A DNA stretch of 64,000 bases, taken from positions 13,008-77,007 of the forward strand of contig CAKSZS010000007.1 of NCBI GenBank assembly GCA_934525845.1, in the 5' to 3' direction. This DNA is from an uncultured Faecalibacterium sp. GTDB taxonomy: Bacteria > Bacillota > Clostridia > Oscillospirales > Ruminococcaceae. Positions 8,116 through 16,337 of this stretch are shown here, piece after piece; the stretch's first letter is position 1; each line of letters opens with the position of its first letter. A program made the translations under genes and the position numbers. The notes under the pieces are model-generated. The model was not told the DNA's origin, made no database searches, and saw only the letters and a program-made list of their open reading frames with translations.

Positions 8116-9984
8116 ATGAACCATTTAGGAGACTATGACGTCATTGTCATTGGTGCCGGTCATGCCGGCATCGAAGCGGCCCACGCGGCGGCTGTTCTGG
8201 GCGCGAAGACCGCCGTGTTCACCATGAGCCTGGATGCCATCGGCAATATGCCCTGCAACCCCAGCATCGGCGGCACCGCAAAGGGAACGCTGGTGCGGGA
8301 GCTGGATGCCCTGGGCGGTGTGATGGGTCTGGCGGCGGACGCCACCTATCTGCAGAGCCGGATGCTCAACAAGGGCAAAGGCCCGGCGGTGCACGCCCTG
8401 CGGGTGCAGACCGACCGCAAGCGCTACCACGAATACATGAAGCACGCGCTGGAACTGACCTCGGGTCTGGCCATCCATCAGGCCGAGGTAGTGGGCCTTG
8501 AGGTGGAGGAGGGCCATGTGAAGGGCGTGGTCACCCAGCTGAACGGCGAGTACAGCGCCAAGTGTGTGGTGCTGGCCACCGGCACGAATCTGGGCGGCAA
8601 AATTTTTGTGGGCGATGCCTGGTATGCCTCCGGCCCGGACGGGATGCACGCGGCCAACGCCCTGACCGAGAGCCTGAAAGCCGCCGGTCTGCCCCTGCGG
8701 CGGTTCAAGACCGGCACCCCGGCCCGCGTGCACCGGCGGAGCATCGACTTCTCGCAGCTGGAGTGCCAGCCCGGTGACCCGGACAACGAACTGCAGCCCT
8801 TCAGCTTCATGACCGATGCGCCCATGCACAACAAGGTGGAATGCTGGATCGCCTACACGAACCCGGAGACCCATAAGATCATTCTGGACAACATCCAGCG
8901 CAGTCCGCTGTACGGCGGCATGATCGAGGGCGTCGGCCCGCGCTACTGCCCCTCCATCGAGGATAAGGTGGTGCGCTTTGCAGGCAAGGACCGCCACCCC
9001 ATCTTTGTGGAGCCTTGCGGCGAGAACACGGAAGAAATGTATTTGCAGGGTGCATCCAGCAGTCTGCCGGAAGACGTGCAGAACGCCTTCTATCGGAGCA
9101 TCAAGGGCTTCGAACACATTGAAATTTTACGCCCGGCGTATGCCATCGAGTACGACTGCGTAGACCCCACCAGTCTGGAAGCCACCCTGGAAAGCAAGGT
9201 GGTGCGGGGCCTGTACGGGGCAGGGCAGTTCAACGGCACCTCCGGTTACGAGGAAGCCGCCGCGCAGGGCCTGCTGGCCGGTCTGAACGCCGCCCGCAAT
9301 GCCCTGGGCAAAGAGCAGCTCATCCTGCCGCGCCACACGAGCTATCTGGGCACTCTGGTGGATGATCTGGTGACCAAGGGCGTCATGGACCCCTACCGCA
9401 TGATGACCAGCCGCAGTGAATACCGGCTGACCCTGCGGCAGGACAACGCCGACACCCGCCTGACCCCCATCGGCCGGGAATACGGTCTGGTACAGGAGGA
9501 CCGCTGGGCCAAGTACCAGCATACCCAGGGCATTCTGGATGCCGAGCGCCGCCGCCTGCACGACACCCATCTGCGCACGGCAGACCTGCAGGCGGCCATG
9601 ACCGCGGCGGGTCTGGCGCCGGCGGCAGAGGGCGGCATTGCAGAAGAGCTTCTGCGCCGCCCGGAGATCCACTACGATCTGCTGGCCGGGGTCATCGGCT
9701 GGGGAGAGGGGATCACCCCCATGCTGGCCGAGCGGCTGGAAACCGAGATCAAGTATGCGGGCTACATTGCCCGGCAGGACCGCATGATCAAAGACGTGGC
9801 CCGCCACGAGAAGACGCTCATCCCGGAAGACTTTTCCTACGAAGGCCTGACCGGCCTGACGCTGGAAGCCCGCGAGAAGCTGGCCCGCATCCGTCCGAAG
9901 AACCTGGGCCAGGCGGGACGCATCCCCGGCGTGTCGCCGTCGGATGTGGCACAATTGAGCATTGCGCTGGCGGCGAAGAAGTAA
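8116..9984 (+). CDS. mnmG: tRNA uridine-5-carboxymethylaminomethyl(34) synthesis enzyme MnmG (GidA)
   Basis: FAD-dependent partner of MnmE. 622 residues. The N-terminus has the dinucleotide fold DVIVIGAGHAGIEAAHAAA (about 7-25), followed by NPSIGGTAKG and the GTPARVHRRSID region. The C-terminal helical domain contains GLTLEAREKLARIRPKNLGQAGRIPGVSPSD. The frame is open upstream, but the added residues come from the repeat element. The true start is the ATG at 8116 (MNHLGDYDVIVIG), with AAAGGA about 15 bases upstream, which is somewhat far. Flanked on both sides by the inverted D repeats. Confidence 0.96.
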   Translation: MNHLGDYDVIVIGAGHAGIEAAHAAAVLGAKTAVFTMSLDAIGNMPCNPSIGGTAKGTLVRELDALGGVMGLAADATYLQSRMLNKGKGPAVHALRVQTDRKRYHEYMKHALELTSGLAIHQAEVVGLEVEEGHVKGVVTQLNGEYSAKCVVLATGTNLGGKIFVGDAWYASGPDGMHAANALTESLKAAGLPLRRFKTGTPARVHRRSIDFSQLECQPGDPDNELQPFSFMTDAPMHNKVECWIAYTNPETHKIILDNIQRSPLYGGMIEGVGPRYCPSIEDKVVRFAGKDRHPIFVEPCGENTEEMYLQGASSSLPEDVQNAFYRSIKGFEHIEILRPAYAIEYDCVDPTSLEATLESKVVRGLYGAGQFNGTSGYEEAAAQGLLAGLNAARNALGKEQLILPRHTSYLGTLVDDLVTKGVMDPYRMMTSRSEYRLTLRQDNADTRLTPIGREYGLVQEDRWAKYQHTQGILDAERRRLHDTHLRTADLQAAMTAAGLAPAAEGGIAEELLRRPEIHYDLLAGVIGWGEGITPMLAERLETEIKYAGYIARQDRMIKDVARHEKTLIPEDFSYEGLTGLTLEAREKLARIRPKNLGQAGRIPGVSPSDVAQLSIALAAKK

Positions 9985-10029
9985 TGGAGGATGTTCTCTT
10001 TTTTTGGGGGCGCAAAAGAGAACTGGGTC

Positions 10030-10254
10030 GGCAGACCGGGAGCATTCTCTTCGGACGCGAAATACGGGTTGCGGCACCCAGCATCCGCTTCGCTGTCGCT
10101 TGCGTCTTGCTGGCCGCGGCCCCAACAGCTTCTCCCTGTTTCCGCCACTGGCGGCAGTCGTCGCTGTTGCAGGTCATTCCATCGCCCGCCCTATTGCCTT
10201 CGGCAACAGGGTCCCACCCCAGCGGACGGTCCTCAGAGAAACTCCCGGTCTGCC
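10030..10254 (+). repeat. MITE-like repeat D3 with 13-base terminal inverted repeats
   Basis: 225 bases bounded by GGCAGACCGGGAG (10030-10042) and its exact complement CTCCCGGTCTGCC (10242-10254). The interior is about 97% identical to the reverse complement of 7851-8062. No transposase; no clear target-site duplication. It fills most of the 9985-10283 gap between mnmG and the next gene. Confidence 0.78.
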
Positions 10255-10283
10255 AGATGCAAAGTAGAAAAGAGTGAACACTG

Positions 10284-10841
10284 ATGGAACAACTGACCTT
10301 ATACGAGGGCCGTCCGGCGGACTGCACGGGGCGGCTGGAAAAAGAGATCCGCACGTATGATTTTCTGGACAAGCTGAGCATCCCGTATTGGCGCACCGAT
10401 CATGCGTGGATGAGAGCCGACACCATGGAAGACTGCCGGGTCATTGACGCCTGCCTGGGGGCTACCGTGTGCAAGAACCTGTTTCTGTGCAACCGGCAGA
10501 AGACGAACTTCTATCTGCTCATGATGCCGGGGGACAAGCCCTTCAAGACCAAGGAGCTTTCCCATCAGCTGGGCATTGCCCGCCTGAGCTTTGCGTCTCC
10601 CGAAGACATGGAGCAGTATCTGGACTGCACGCCCGGCTCTTCCTCCATCATGGGATTGATGAATGACCCGGACGACCGTGTGCAGCTGCTCATGGATGAA
10701 GACATCCGGGAAGGGGAGTACCTGGGGTGCCATCCCTGCATCAACACCTCCTCGCTCAAACTGCGCACGGCGGATGTGCTGAACGTCTATCTGCCGGCTG
10801 TGCATCACACGCCGGTCTTTGTGCACCTCACCGGTGAATGA
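10284..10841 (+). CDS. Prolyl-tRNA editing protein (YbaK/ProX family trans-editing deacylase)
   Basis: Free-standing deacylase that hydrolyses mischarged tRNA, usually Ala-tRNA(Pro) in this PrdX/ProXp branch. 185 residues, a full single domain. Family features include FLDKLSIPYWRTDHAW near the N-terminus, GATVCKNLFLCNRQKTNFYLLMMPGD, and the C-terminal GEYLGCHPCINTSSLKLRT, which holds the GxxxxHPxxNxxS-like binding strand. It sits between mnmG and rsmG, 16 bases before the rsmG start, so it is probably co-transcribed with this tRNA/rRNA modification cluster. The family is clear; the exact substrate is inferred. Confidence 0.85.
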   Translation: MEQLTLYEGRPADCTGRLEKEIRTYDFLDKLSIPYWRTDHAWMRADTMEDCRVIDACLGATVCKNLFLCNRQKTNFYLLMMPGDKPFKTKELSHQLGIARLSFASPEDMEQYLDCTPGSSSIMGLMNDPDDRVQLLMDEDIREGEYLGCHPCINTSSLKLRTADVLNVYLPAVHHTPVFVHLTGE

Positions 10842-10857
10842 CAGAAAGGAACGATCT

Positions 10858-11565
10858 ATGATCAATAAACAACGGCTGGAGGCCAAATGTTCTACATGGA
10901 ACATCGTCCTTACCGGCACCCAGCTGGACCAGCTGGACGCTTTTGCACAGATCCTTGTGGACTACAACCAGAAGGTCAACCTGACCGCCATCACCGACCC
11001 CGAGGGCATTGAGGATAAGCATTTTCTCGACAGTCTGCTCTTTGCCAGCCAGCCCGAAGTAGCGGGCCGTATGGTGGATGTGGGCGCGGGCGCGGGCTTC
11101 CCGGGCATCGTGACCAAGATCTACAAGCCGGACCTGGAACTCACTCTGATGGAACCCACCGGCAAGCGGGTGGAGTTTCTGAAGTATGCCTGCGCCCAGC
11201 TGGGGCTGACCGGGGTGGAGTTCGCCAAGGAGCGCGCCGAGGAAGCGGCCCGCAAGGTCTGGCGGGAACAATTCGATCTGGCCTCTGCCCGCGCCGTGGC
11301 GGCTCTGCCCATGCTGGCCGAGTACTGCCTGCCGCTGGTGAAGGTGGGCGGAAACTTCCTGGCCATGAAGGGCGCTTCCGGCGAGGAAGAGCTGGCGGCG
11401 GCCCGGGGTGCCATCCGGAAGCTGGGCGGCGAATACCAGGAGACCCGCACCCTGCATCTGCCCGGCGGCGACACCCGCACCCTGATTTTGTGCAAAAAGA
11501 TTTCGCAAACTCCGACAGCCTATCCCAGAAACGGCGGAAAGATCGCAAAAAGTCCGCTGAAATAA
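10858..11565 (+). CDS. rsmG: 16S rRNA (guanine527-N7)-methyltransferase RsmG (GidB)
   Basis: SAM-dependent methyltransferase modifying G527 of 16S rRNA in the 530 loop. 235 residues. It has YNQKVNLTAI, the SAM motif MVDVGAGAGFPGIV (about 63-76) and the following KRVEFLKYA strand, as in the family. The ATG at 10858 has AGAAAGGA 8 bases upstream. It contains a parS-like 16-mer near its start (10888-10903). Loss of RsmG gives low-level streptomycin resistance in other bacteria. Confidence 0.96.
   Translation: MINKQRLEAKCSTWNIVLTGTQLDQLDAFAQILVDYNQKVNLTAITDPEGIEDKHFLDSLLFASQPEVAGRMVDVGAGAGFPGIVTKIYKPDLELTLMEPTGKRVEFLKYACAQLGLTGVEFAKERAEEAARKVWREQFDLASARAVAALPMLAEYCLPLVKVGGNFLAMKGASGEEELAAARGAIRKLGGEYQETRTLHLPGGDTRTLILCKKISQTPTAYPRNGGKIAKSPLK
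10888..10903. promoter_or_regulatory. parS: parS-like site within rsmG
   Basis: TGTTCTACATGGAACA matches the palindromic parS form TGTTCCACGTGGAACA at 14 of 16 positions. Bacillota parS sites cluster around oriC, often inside genes, and load ParB. A partner site lies at 12692. Confidence 0.6.
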
Positions 11566-11656
11566 CGCACCATCGAGAAGAATGAAACGAACCCTGCCGA
11601 ACGAAAATTCTGGCAGGGCTTTTTGTTGTGTGGTACACTGGCCTTGCAAACCGAAC

Positions 11657-11688
11657 TTTTCCACGTTTCCCCGGGAAAGTGTGGAAAA
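11657..11688. promoter_or_regulatory. Composite inverted site 3 (Noc-like centre) upstream of noc
   Basis: TTTTCCAC (11657-11664), 16 bases including TTTCCCCGGGAAA, GTGGAAAA (11681-11688). It ends 35 bases before the noc start, so it could serve in autoregulation. Confidence 0.55.
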
Positions 11689-11723
11689 CAAGATCAACGC
11701 GCACAGAGGGAGGCGTCTGTACC

Positions 11724-12518
11724 ATGTTTGAACGCAGAAAAACTGCAGGCAAAATTTATTTCCTGCCCATTGACCAGATCCATCCATCGCCGTTTCAGGC
11801 ACGCAGAGAATTTGACGAGCGGGAGCTGGCGGGGCTTGCGCAGAGCATCCGGGAGAACGGGCTGCTGCAGCCCATCTCGGTGCGGAAAGCAGAGGACGGC
11901 TATGAGCTGGTGGCAGGGGAGCGCCGTCTGCGCGCCTGCCGTCTGGCGAAGATGACCATGATCCCGGCCATCCTCTGCAGTTACGAAGATCCCCAGACGG
12001 CGGCACTGGGGCTGCTGGAAAACATCCAGCGCACCGACCTGAACCCTTTTGAGCAGGCCCGGGGGCTGCGGGACATTCTGGTGCTGTGGGACTGCACCCA
12101 GGCGGAAGCGGCCAAGCGGCTGGGTATGGCACAGCCTACGCTGGCAAACAAACTGCGGCTGCTGCAGCTCACGGCAGACCAGCAGCAGTTCATCCTGAAC
12201 AATGACCTCAGTGAGCGGCACGCCCGGGCGGTCCTGCGCCTGCCGGAAAAGCGCCGCAGTGAAGCGCTCATCAACATTGCCAAGCGGCGGATGAACGCCC
12301 GCCAGACCGATCTGTACATCGAACAGCTGCTGAGCAGCGCCGGAAAAGGGCGGCACCGCATCTCCATGGTCAAGGATGTGCGCATCTTCATGAACACCAT
12401 CGACCATGCCATCCGCCTGATGACCGACAACGGCGTGCCTGCCACCGCCCACCGGGAGGAGCGGGACGGATACATTGAATACACCGTGCGCATCCCGACT
12501 GCAGCGGCGGAAAAGTAA
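11724..12518 (+). CDS. noc: ParB/Spo0J-family DNA-binding protein, probable nucleoid occlusion protein Noc
   Basis: ParB-like CTP-dependent DNA clamp. 264 residues. It has the N-terminal ParB/sulfiredoxin fold with LPIDQIHPSPFQARREF and the CTP-binding GERRLRACRLA, the ENIQRTDLNPFEQA stretch, then a helix-turn-helix (CTQAEAAKRLGMAQPTLANKLRLL). The order rsmG-noc-parA-parB is standard for Noc. A Noc-site-like palindrome lies in its own leader. ATG at 11724 with AGAGGGAGG upstream. It could instead be a second ParB; the position favours Noc. Confidence 0.85.
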   Translation: MFERRKTAGKIYFLPIDQIHPSPFQARREFDERELAGLAQSIRENGLLQPISVRKAEDGYELVAGERRLRACRLAKMTMIPAILCSYEDPQTAALGLLENIQRTDLNPFEQARGLRDILVLWDCTQAEAAKRLGMAQPTLANKLRLLQLTADQQQFILNNDLSERHARAVLRLPEKRRSEALINIAKRRMNARQTDLYIEQLLSSAGKGRHRISMVKDVRIFMNTIDHAIRLMTDNGVPATAHREERDGYIEYTVRIPTAAAEK

Positions 12519-12691
12519 AGCCGTTCCGCACAGAACCGCGGGAAAACGGGGGCATTTTCGGGAATTTCTGCCGGCACAGAGCAGAAAACTCGCACAAAAA
12601 CGCCCGAAAACGGTTCAAAAAGCGCTTTGAATGTGTTATACTAGGTCTCGAGATGTCCGCCCGACGGGAAACGGGCGGGCGCAACTGCGAA

Positions 12692-12707
12692 TGTTCCATG
12701 TGGAACA
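12692..12707. promoter_or_regulatory. parS: parS-like site upstream of parA
   Basis: TGTTCCATGTGGAACA matches TGTTCCACGTGGAACA at 15 of 16 positions. It lies 32 bases before the parA GTG, so ParB spreading from here could also affect parAB expression. Confidence 0.75.
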
Positions 12708-12738
12708 ACCCAAATTTTCCCGGAAGGAAGAAATGTGC

Positions 12739-13572
12739 GTGGCAAAAATTGTAGCAATCGCAAACCAGAAGGGCGGCGTTGGCAAGACAACGACCGCCGT
12801 CAACCTGTCCTCCTGCGTATCGGCACTGGGCAAAAAGGTGCTGATCGTGGATCTTGACCCGCAGGGCAACACCACCACCGGCTACGGCATCCCCAAGCGC
12901 AGTGTGGAGTATGGTACCTACGAGGTGCTCATCGGCAAGGCAACGGCCGCACAGGCCATCCGCAAGACCGAGTACCGCACCGACGTCATCGGTTCCAACA
13001 CCCGTCTGGCGGGTGCCAGCCTGGAGCTGATCAACCTGCCCGGCCGTGAGAGCAATCTGCGCAAGGCGTTGGCCAGCGTTCAGAAGGACTACGACTTCAT
13101 CTTCATCGATTGTCCGCCCAGCCTGGATCTGCTCACCCTGAACGGCCTGACCGCCTGCGACAGCGTGCTGATCCCGGTGCAGTGTGAATACTATGCACTG
13201 GAAGGCTTGTCGGAACTCATCAGCACCCTCAAGACCATCCGCAAGAAGTACAACCCGTATCTGGATATTGAAGGTGTGGTGTTCACCATGTTCTCCCTGC
13301 GCTACAACCTGACCCTTCAGGTGGTGGAGCAGGTGCAGAAGTATTTCGGCAGCAAGGTGTACCAGACCACCATCCCACGCTCCATCCGTATTTCGGAAGC
13401 GCCCAGCTACGGGCAGCCCATCAACTTCTATGAGCCGAAGGGCAAGGGCAGTGAAGCGTACATGGATCTGGCCATCGAGTTCGTGAAGAACAACCGGCCG
13501 CATGAACCGAAAAAGACGCGTTCCAGAAAGGCAGTGCCGCAGGAACCCGCCAAGAACGCACTGGAAGATTAA
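12739..13572 (+). CDS. parA: Chromosome segregation ATPase ParA/Soj
   Basis: Walker-type ATPase that works with ParB/parS in origin segregation and, in Bacillus, modulates DnaA. 277 residues. The deviant Walker A motif is KGGVGKTTTAVNL (about 10-22), with DLDPQGN and the Walker B region FIDCPPSL. I prefer the GTG at 12739 (MAKIVAIANQKGG): the AAGGA is 10 bases from it but only 4 from the ATG at 12733. parB follows after 18 bases, giving a parAB operon. Confidence 0.95.
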   Translation: MAKIVAIANQKGGVGKTTTAVNLSSCVSALGKKVLIVDLDPQGNTTTGYGIPKRSVEYGTYEVLIGKATAAQAIRKTEYRTDVIGSNTRLAGASLELINLPGRESNLRKALASVQKDYDFIFIDCPPSLDLLTLNGLTACDSVLIPVQCEYYALEGLSELISTLKTIRKKYNPYLDIEGVVFTMFSLRYNLTLQVVEQVQKYFGSKVYQTTIPRSIRISEAPSYGQPINFYEPKGKGSEAYMDLAIEFVKNNRPHEPKKTRSRKAVPQEPAKNALED

Positions 13573-13590
13573 CACACAGGGGGAAGAAAA

Positions 13591-14460
13591 ATGGCAAAAG
13601 GAAGAGGAGGACTGGGCCGCGGGCTGGAAAGTCTGTTTGAGGACGCCGCGCCGAGTCTGGAAACCGATGCAGCGATCGAGACCCTGCCCCTGCGTGAGAT
13701 CGAGCCGGATCCCGACCAGCCCCGAAAAACCTTTGATGAGCAGGCGCTGGGCGAGCTGGCCGCCAGCATTGCAGAGCATGGCCTGCTGCAGCCCATCGCG
13801 GTGCGGCCGCGTGGACTGAGCGGTTACACCATCGTGGCCGGCGAGCGCCGCTGGCGTGCCTGCCGCATGGCCGGGCTGAGCGAGGTGCCGGTGGTCATCA
13901 AGGACGTTACCGATGAACAGGCCATGGAGCTGGCGCTGGTGGAGAACCTGCAGCGTGAAGATCTGGATCCGGTGGAAGAAGCCGCCGGCATCCGGGAACT
14001 GATGACCCGCTGTGACCTGACCCAGGAACAGGCGGCCAAGAAACTGGGCAAGAGCCGCAGTGCACTGGCCAACAGCCTGCGCCTGCTGAGCCTGCCGGAA
14101 ACAGCACTGGAACTGCTCCGGGGCGGCTTCCTGAGCATGGGACACGCCAAGGTGATCCTGAGCCTGCCCACGGCAGAACTGCAGGAGCAGGCCGCACAGA
14201 TCGTGGCGGACAATGAACTGAATGTCCGCCAGACCGAGGCGCTGTGCAAGAAGCTGCTCAAGCCCGAGAAGGAGCCGAAGGAACCGGCTCCGCGCGGCAC
14301 GCTGCCGGTGGAAGTGGAAGAGAGCCTGAAGCAGGCGCTGGGCAGTGAGGTCAATGTGGCCTACCACGACGGCAAGGGCAAGCTGACCGTCCATTTCTAC
14401 TCGGACGAGCAGCTGCGGGCCTTCGCCAACCTGCTGGGACAGTACCAGACCGAACAATAA
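13591..14460 (+). CDS. parB: Chromosome partitioning protein ParB/Spo0J
   Basis: CTP-dependent clamp loaded at parS. 289 residues. It begins MAKGRGGLGRGLESLFED, the classic ParB start. The ParB/Srx domain has REIEPDPDQPRKTF and GERRWRACRMAG, then LVENLQREDLDPVEEA. The HTH domain is LTQEQAAKKLGKSRSALANSLRLL, and a C-terminal dimer domain follows. It is paralogous to the upstream Noc. Spacing suggests co-transcription with parA. Confidence 0.97.
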   Translation: MAKGRGGLGRGLESLFEDAAPSLETDAAIETLPLREIEPDPDQPRKTFDEQALGELAASIAEHGLLQPIAVRPRGLSGYTIVAGERRWRACRMAGLSEVPVVIKDVTDEQAMELALVENLQREDLDPVEEAAGIRELMTRCDLTQEQAAKKLGKSRSALANSLRLLSLPETALELLRGGFLSMGHAKVILSLPTAELQEQAAQIVADNELNVRQTEALCKKLLKPEKEPKEPAPRGTLPVEVEESLKQALGSEVNVAYHDGKGKLTVHFYSDEQLRAFANLLGQYQTEQ

Positions 14461-14548
14461 CGCGATCCAAGGCGGGCCGTCCCCGCCTTTGAGCGGTGCA
14501 GGGAAGGAGCTTCCCTGTGCGAACGAAATAGAGCAAGGAGAGTCAATC

Positions 14549-15880
14549 ATGCTTGATATCAAATTTGTCCGTGAAAATCCGGACGCCGTCAAGGAAAACA
14601 TCAAGAAGAAGTTCCAGGACGCAAAGCTTCCGCTGGTGGACGAGGTCATCGAGAAGGATGCCCAGTACCGTGCAGCCCTGAAGGAAGTGGAAGCCCTGAA
14701 GGCGGCCCGCAACAAGCTGAGCAAGGCCAACGGCCCGCTGTTCGGCCAGCTGAAGAAGTGCGACGATGAGGCCAAGAAGGCTGAGCTGCAGGCACAGATC
14801 GATGCCAACAACGCTGCCGTCAAGGCTGACGCCGACAAGATGGCAGAGCTGGAGAAGGAAGAAGAGACCCTGGCTGCCCGCATCCAGGAGATCATGTACA
14901 CCATCCCCCAGATGATCGATCCCAGCGTGCCCATCGGCCCGGACGACACCTACAACGTGGAAGCACAGCGCTTCGGCGAGCCGGTCGTGCCCGATTTCCC
15001 CATCCCGTACCACACCGAGATCATGGAGAGCTTTGACGGCATCGATATGGACGCGGCGGGCCGCGTGGCCGGCAACGGTTTCTACTACCTGCTGGGCAAC
15101 ATCGCCCGCCTGCACGAGGCTGTGCTGGCCTACGCCCGCGACTTCATGATCGACAAGGGCTTCACCTACGTCATCCCGCCCTTCATGATGCACGGCAACG
15201 TGGTGCAGGGCGTCATGTCCTTCCCCGAGATGGACGCCATGATGTACAAGATCGAGGGCGAGGATCTGTACCTGATCGGCACCAGTGAGCACACCATGAT
15301 CGGCCGCTTCATCGACCAGACCCTGGATGAGGCTACTCTGCCCCTGACCCTGACCTCCTACAGCCCCTGCTTCCGCAAGGAGAAGGGTGCCCACGGCATC
15401 GAGGAGCGCGGCATCTACCGCATCCACCAGTTCGAGAAGCAGGAGATGATCGTGGTCTGCCGCCCCGACGAGAGCGCAGACTGGTACGAGAAGCTGTGGA
15501 AGAACTCCGTGGAGCTGTTCCGCAGCATGGAGATCCCGGTGCGTCAGCTGAACTGCTGCTCCGGCGACCTGGCCGACCTGAAGGTCAAGAGCTGCGACAT
15601 CGAGGCCTGGAGCCCCCGCCAGCAGAAGTACTTCGAGGTCTGCTCCTGCTCCAACCTGGGCGATGCACAGGCACGCCGCCTGCACATCCGCGTGAAAGGC
15701 AAGGACGGCAAGACCTACCTGGCCCACACCCTGAACAACACCTGCGTGGCACCTCCGCGTATGCTGATCGCCTTCCTGGAGAATCACCTGCAGGCCGACG
15801 GCACCGTCACCATTCCCGAAGTGCTGCAGCCGTATATGGGCGGCCTGAAGGTCATGGTCCCCACCCACAAGAAGGGCTGA
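14549..15880 (+). CDS. serS: Seryl-tRNA synthetase
   Basis: Class II synthetase charging tRNA-Ser. 443 residues. The N-terminal antiparallel coiled-coil arm covers about 30-110 (Lys/Glu/Ala-rich). The catalytic core carries motif 2 (CFRKEKGAHG...GIYRIHQFEKQEM) and motif 3 (NNTCVAPPRMLIAFLENH). ATG at 14549 with AAGGAG 8 bases upstream. The sequence is of the long-insertion clostridial type with WYEKLWKNSVELF. The 88-base gap after parB contains small hairpins but no T-box is recognisable. Confidence 0.96.
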   Translation: MLDIKFVRENPDAVKENIKKKFQDAKLPLVDEVIEKDAQYRAALKEVEALKAARNKLSKANGPLFGQLKKCDDEAKKAELQAQIDANNAAVKADADKMAELEKEEETLAARIQEIMYTIPQMIDPSVPIGPDDTYNVEAQRFGEPVVPDFPIPYHTEIMESFDGIDMDAAGRVAGNGFYYLLGNIARLHEAVLAYARDFMIDKGFTYVIPPFMMHGNVVQGVMSFPEMDAMMYKIEGEDLYLIGTSEHTMIGRFIDQTLDEATLPLTLTSYSPCFRKEKGAHGIEERGIYRIHQFEKQEMIVVCRPDESADWYEKLWKNSVELFRSMEIPVRQLNCCSGDLADLKVKSCDIEAWSPRQQKYFEVCSCSNLGDAQARRLHIRVKGKDGKTYLAHTLNNTCVAPPRMLIAFLENHLQADGTVTIPEVLQPYMGGLKVMVPTHKKG

Positions 15881-15892
15881 GACGGTCCGCAG

Positions 15893-15924
15893 TTTTCCAC
15901 ACGGCGCGTAACATAAGTTGAAAA
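15893..15924. promoter_or_regulatory. Composite inverted site 4: TTTTCCAC-N16-GTTGAAAA
   Basis: Same arms and 16-base spacing as sites 1-3, with one changed base in the right arm, placed directly after the serS stop. TTTTCCACA here is also an 8/9 DnaA box. Confidence 0.4.
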
Positions 15925-15967
15925 GATCCCCGCTTTCTGTGCAGGAGCAGAAGGCGGGGATCTTTTT
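15923..15967 (+). terminator. Terminator after serS
   Basis: AAGATCCCCGC...GCGGGGATCTT stem with additional CTTTCTG/CAGAAGG pairing above it, followed by TTTTT. Confidence 0.85.
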
Positions 15968-16034
15968 GTGTCCGGGAGAAGGAACACGAGGGAGGGGAGC
16001 CGCTGCAAAAAATAGAATTTTTTTAAAATAAGTG

Positions 16035-16063
16035 TTGACAAAAGGCGCTTCTCTGGCTATAAT
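16035..16063 (+). promoter_or_regulatory. Promoter of the tRNA-Met/tRNA-Glu transcript
   Basis: TTGACA (16035-16040), 17 bases, TATAAT (16058-16063): a perfect consensus, 32 bases upstream of the first tRNA. Confidence 0.9.
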
Positions 16064-16094
16064 AATAAAGCACCGTTCAAGTGCACGACAATAT

Positions 16095-16171
16095 GGCGGT
16101 ATAGCTCAGTTGGCTAGAGCATTCGGTTCATACCCGAAGTGTCACCGGTTCAAATCCAGTTACCGCTACCA
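16095..16171 (+). tRNA. tRNA-Met (CAT)
   Basis: 77-base cloverleaf with encoded CCA. Acceptor GGCGGTA/TACCGCT (first pair G-T), D arm with AGCTCAGTTGGCTAGAGC, anticodon arm TTCGG-TTCATAC-CCGAA giving CAT, T arm ACCGG-TTCAAAT-CCAGT with one C-A mismatch. Probably elongator rather than initiator, since the stem lacks the three G-C pairs of initiator tRNA; tRNA-Ile2 (k2C34) was considered less likely. Confidence 0.88.
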
Positions 16172-16175
16172 CGTT

Positions 16176-16254
16176 ACAGAGTTTCGCTAAGATAAGGGGG
16201 ACGGTCGTCCGCAGTAGTGGACGATGAAAGTCGGAGGTTTTAGCGAAGCTCTGT
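16176..16254 (+). other. Structured spacer between tRNA-Met and tRNA-Glu
   Basis: Long hairpin: 16176-16190 (ACAGAGTTTCGCTAA) pairs with 16240-16254 through 15 pairs including one T-G. Inside it GTCGTCC (16204-16210) pairs with GGACGAT (16219-16225). It lies within the primary tRNA transcript, so it may guide processing or may be a small repeat insertion. I cannot assign it to a known family. Confidence 0.55.
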
Positions 16255-16262
16255 ATTTGTAA

Positions 16263-16334
16263 GGCCCGTTGGTCAAGCGGTTAAGACACGGCCCTTTCAC
16301 GGCTGTAACATGGGTTCGATTCCCGTACGGGTCA
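16263..16334 (+). tRNA. tRNA-Glu (TTC)
   Basis: Cloverleaf with acceptor GGCCCGT/ACGGGTC, D arm with GTCAAGCGGTTAAGAC, anticodon loop CTTTCAC giving TTC, T arm TGGGTTCGATTCCCGTA. CCA is not encoded. Followed by a terminator and then by antisense copies of its own 3' end. Confidence 0.93.
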
Positions 16335-16337
16335 TAA

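Noticed and set aside
14461..14548. T-box leader upstream of serS
   Set aside because: The gap is only 88 bases and lacks the T-box bulge sequence and a specifier stem; it holds two small GC-rich hairpins.
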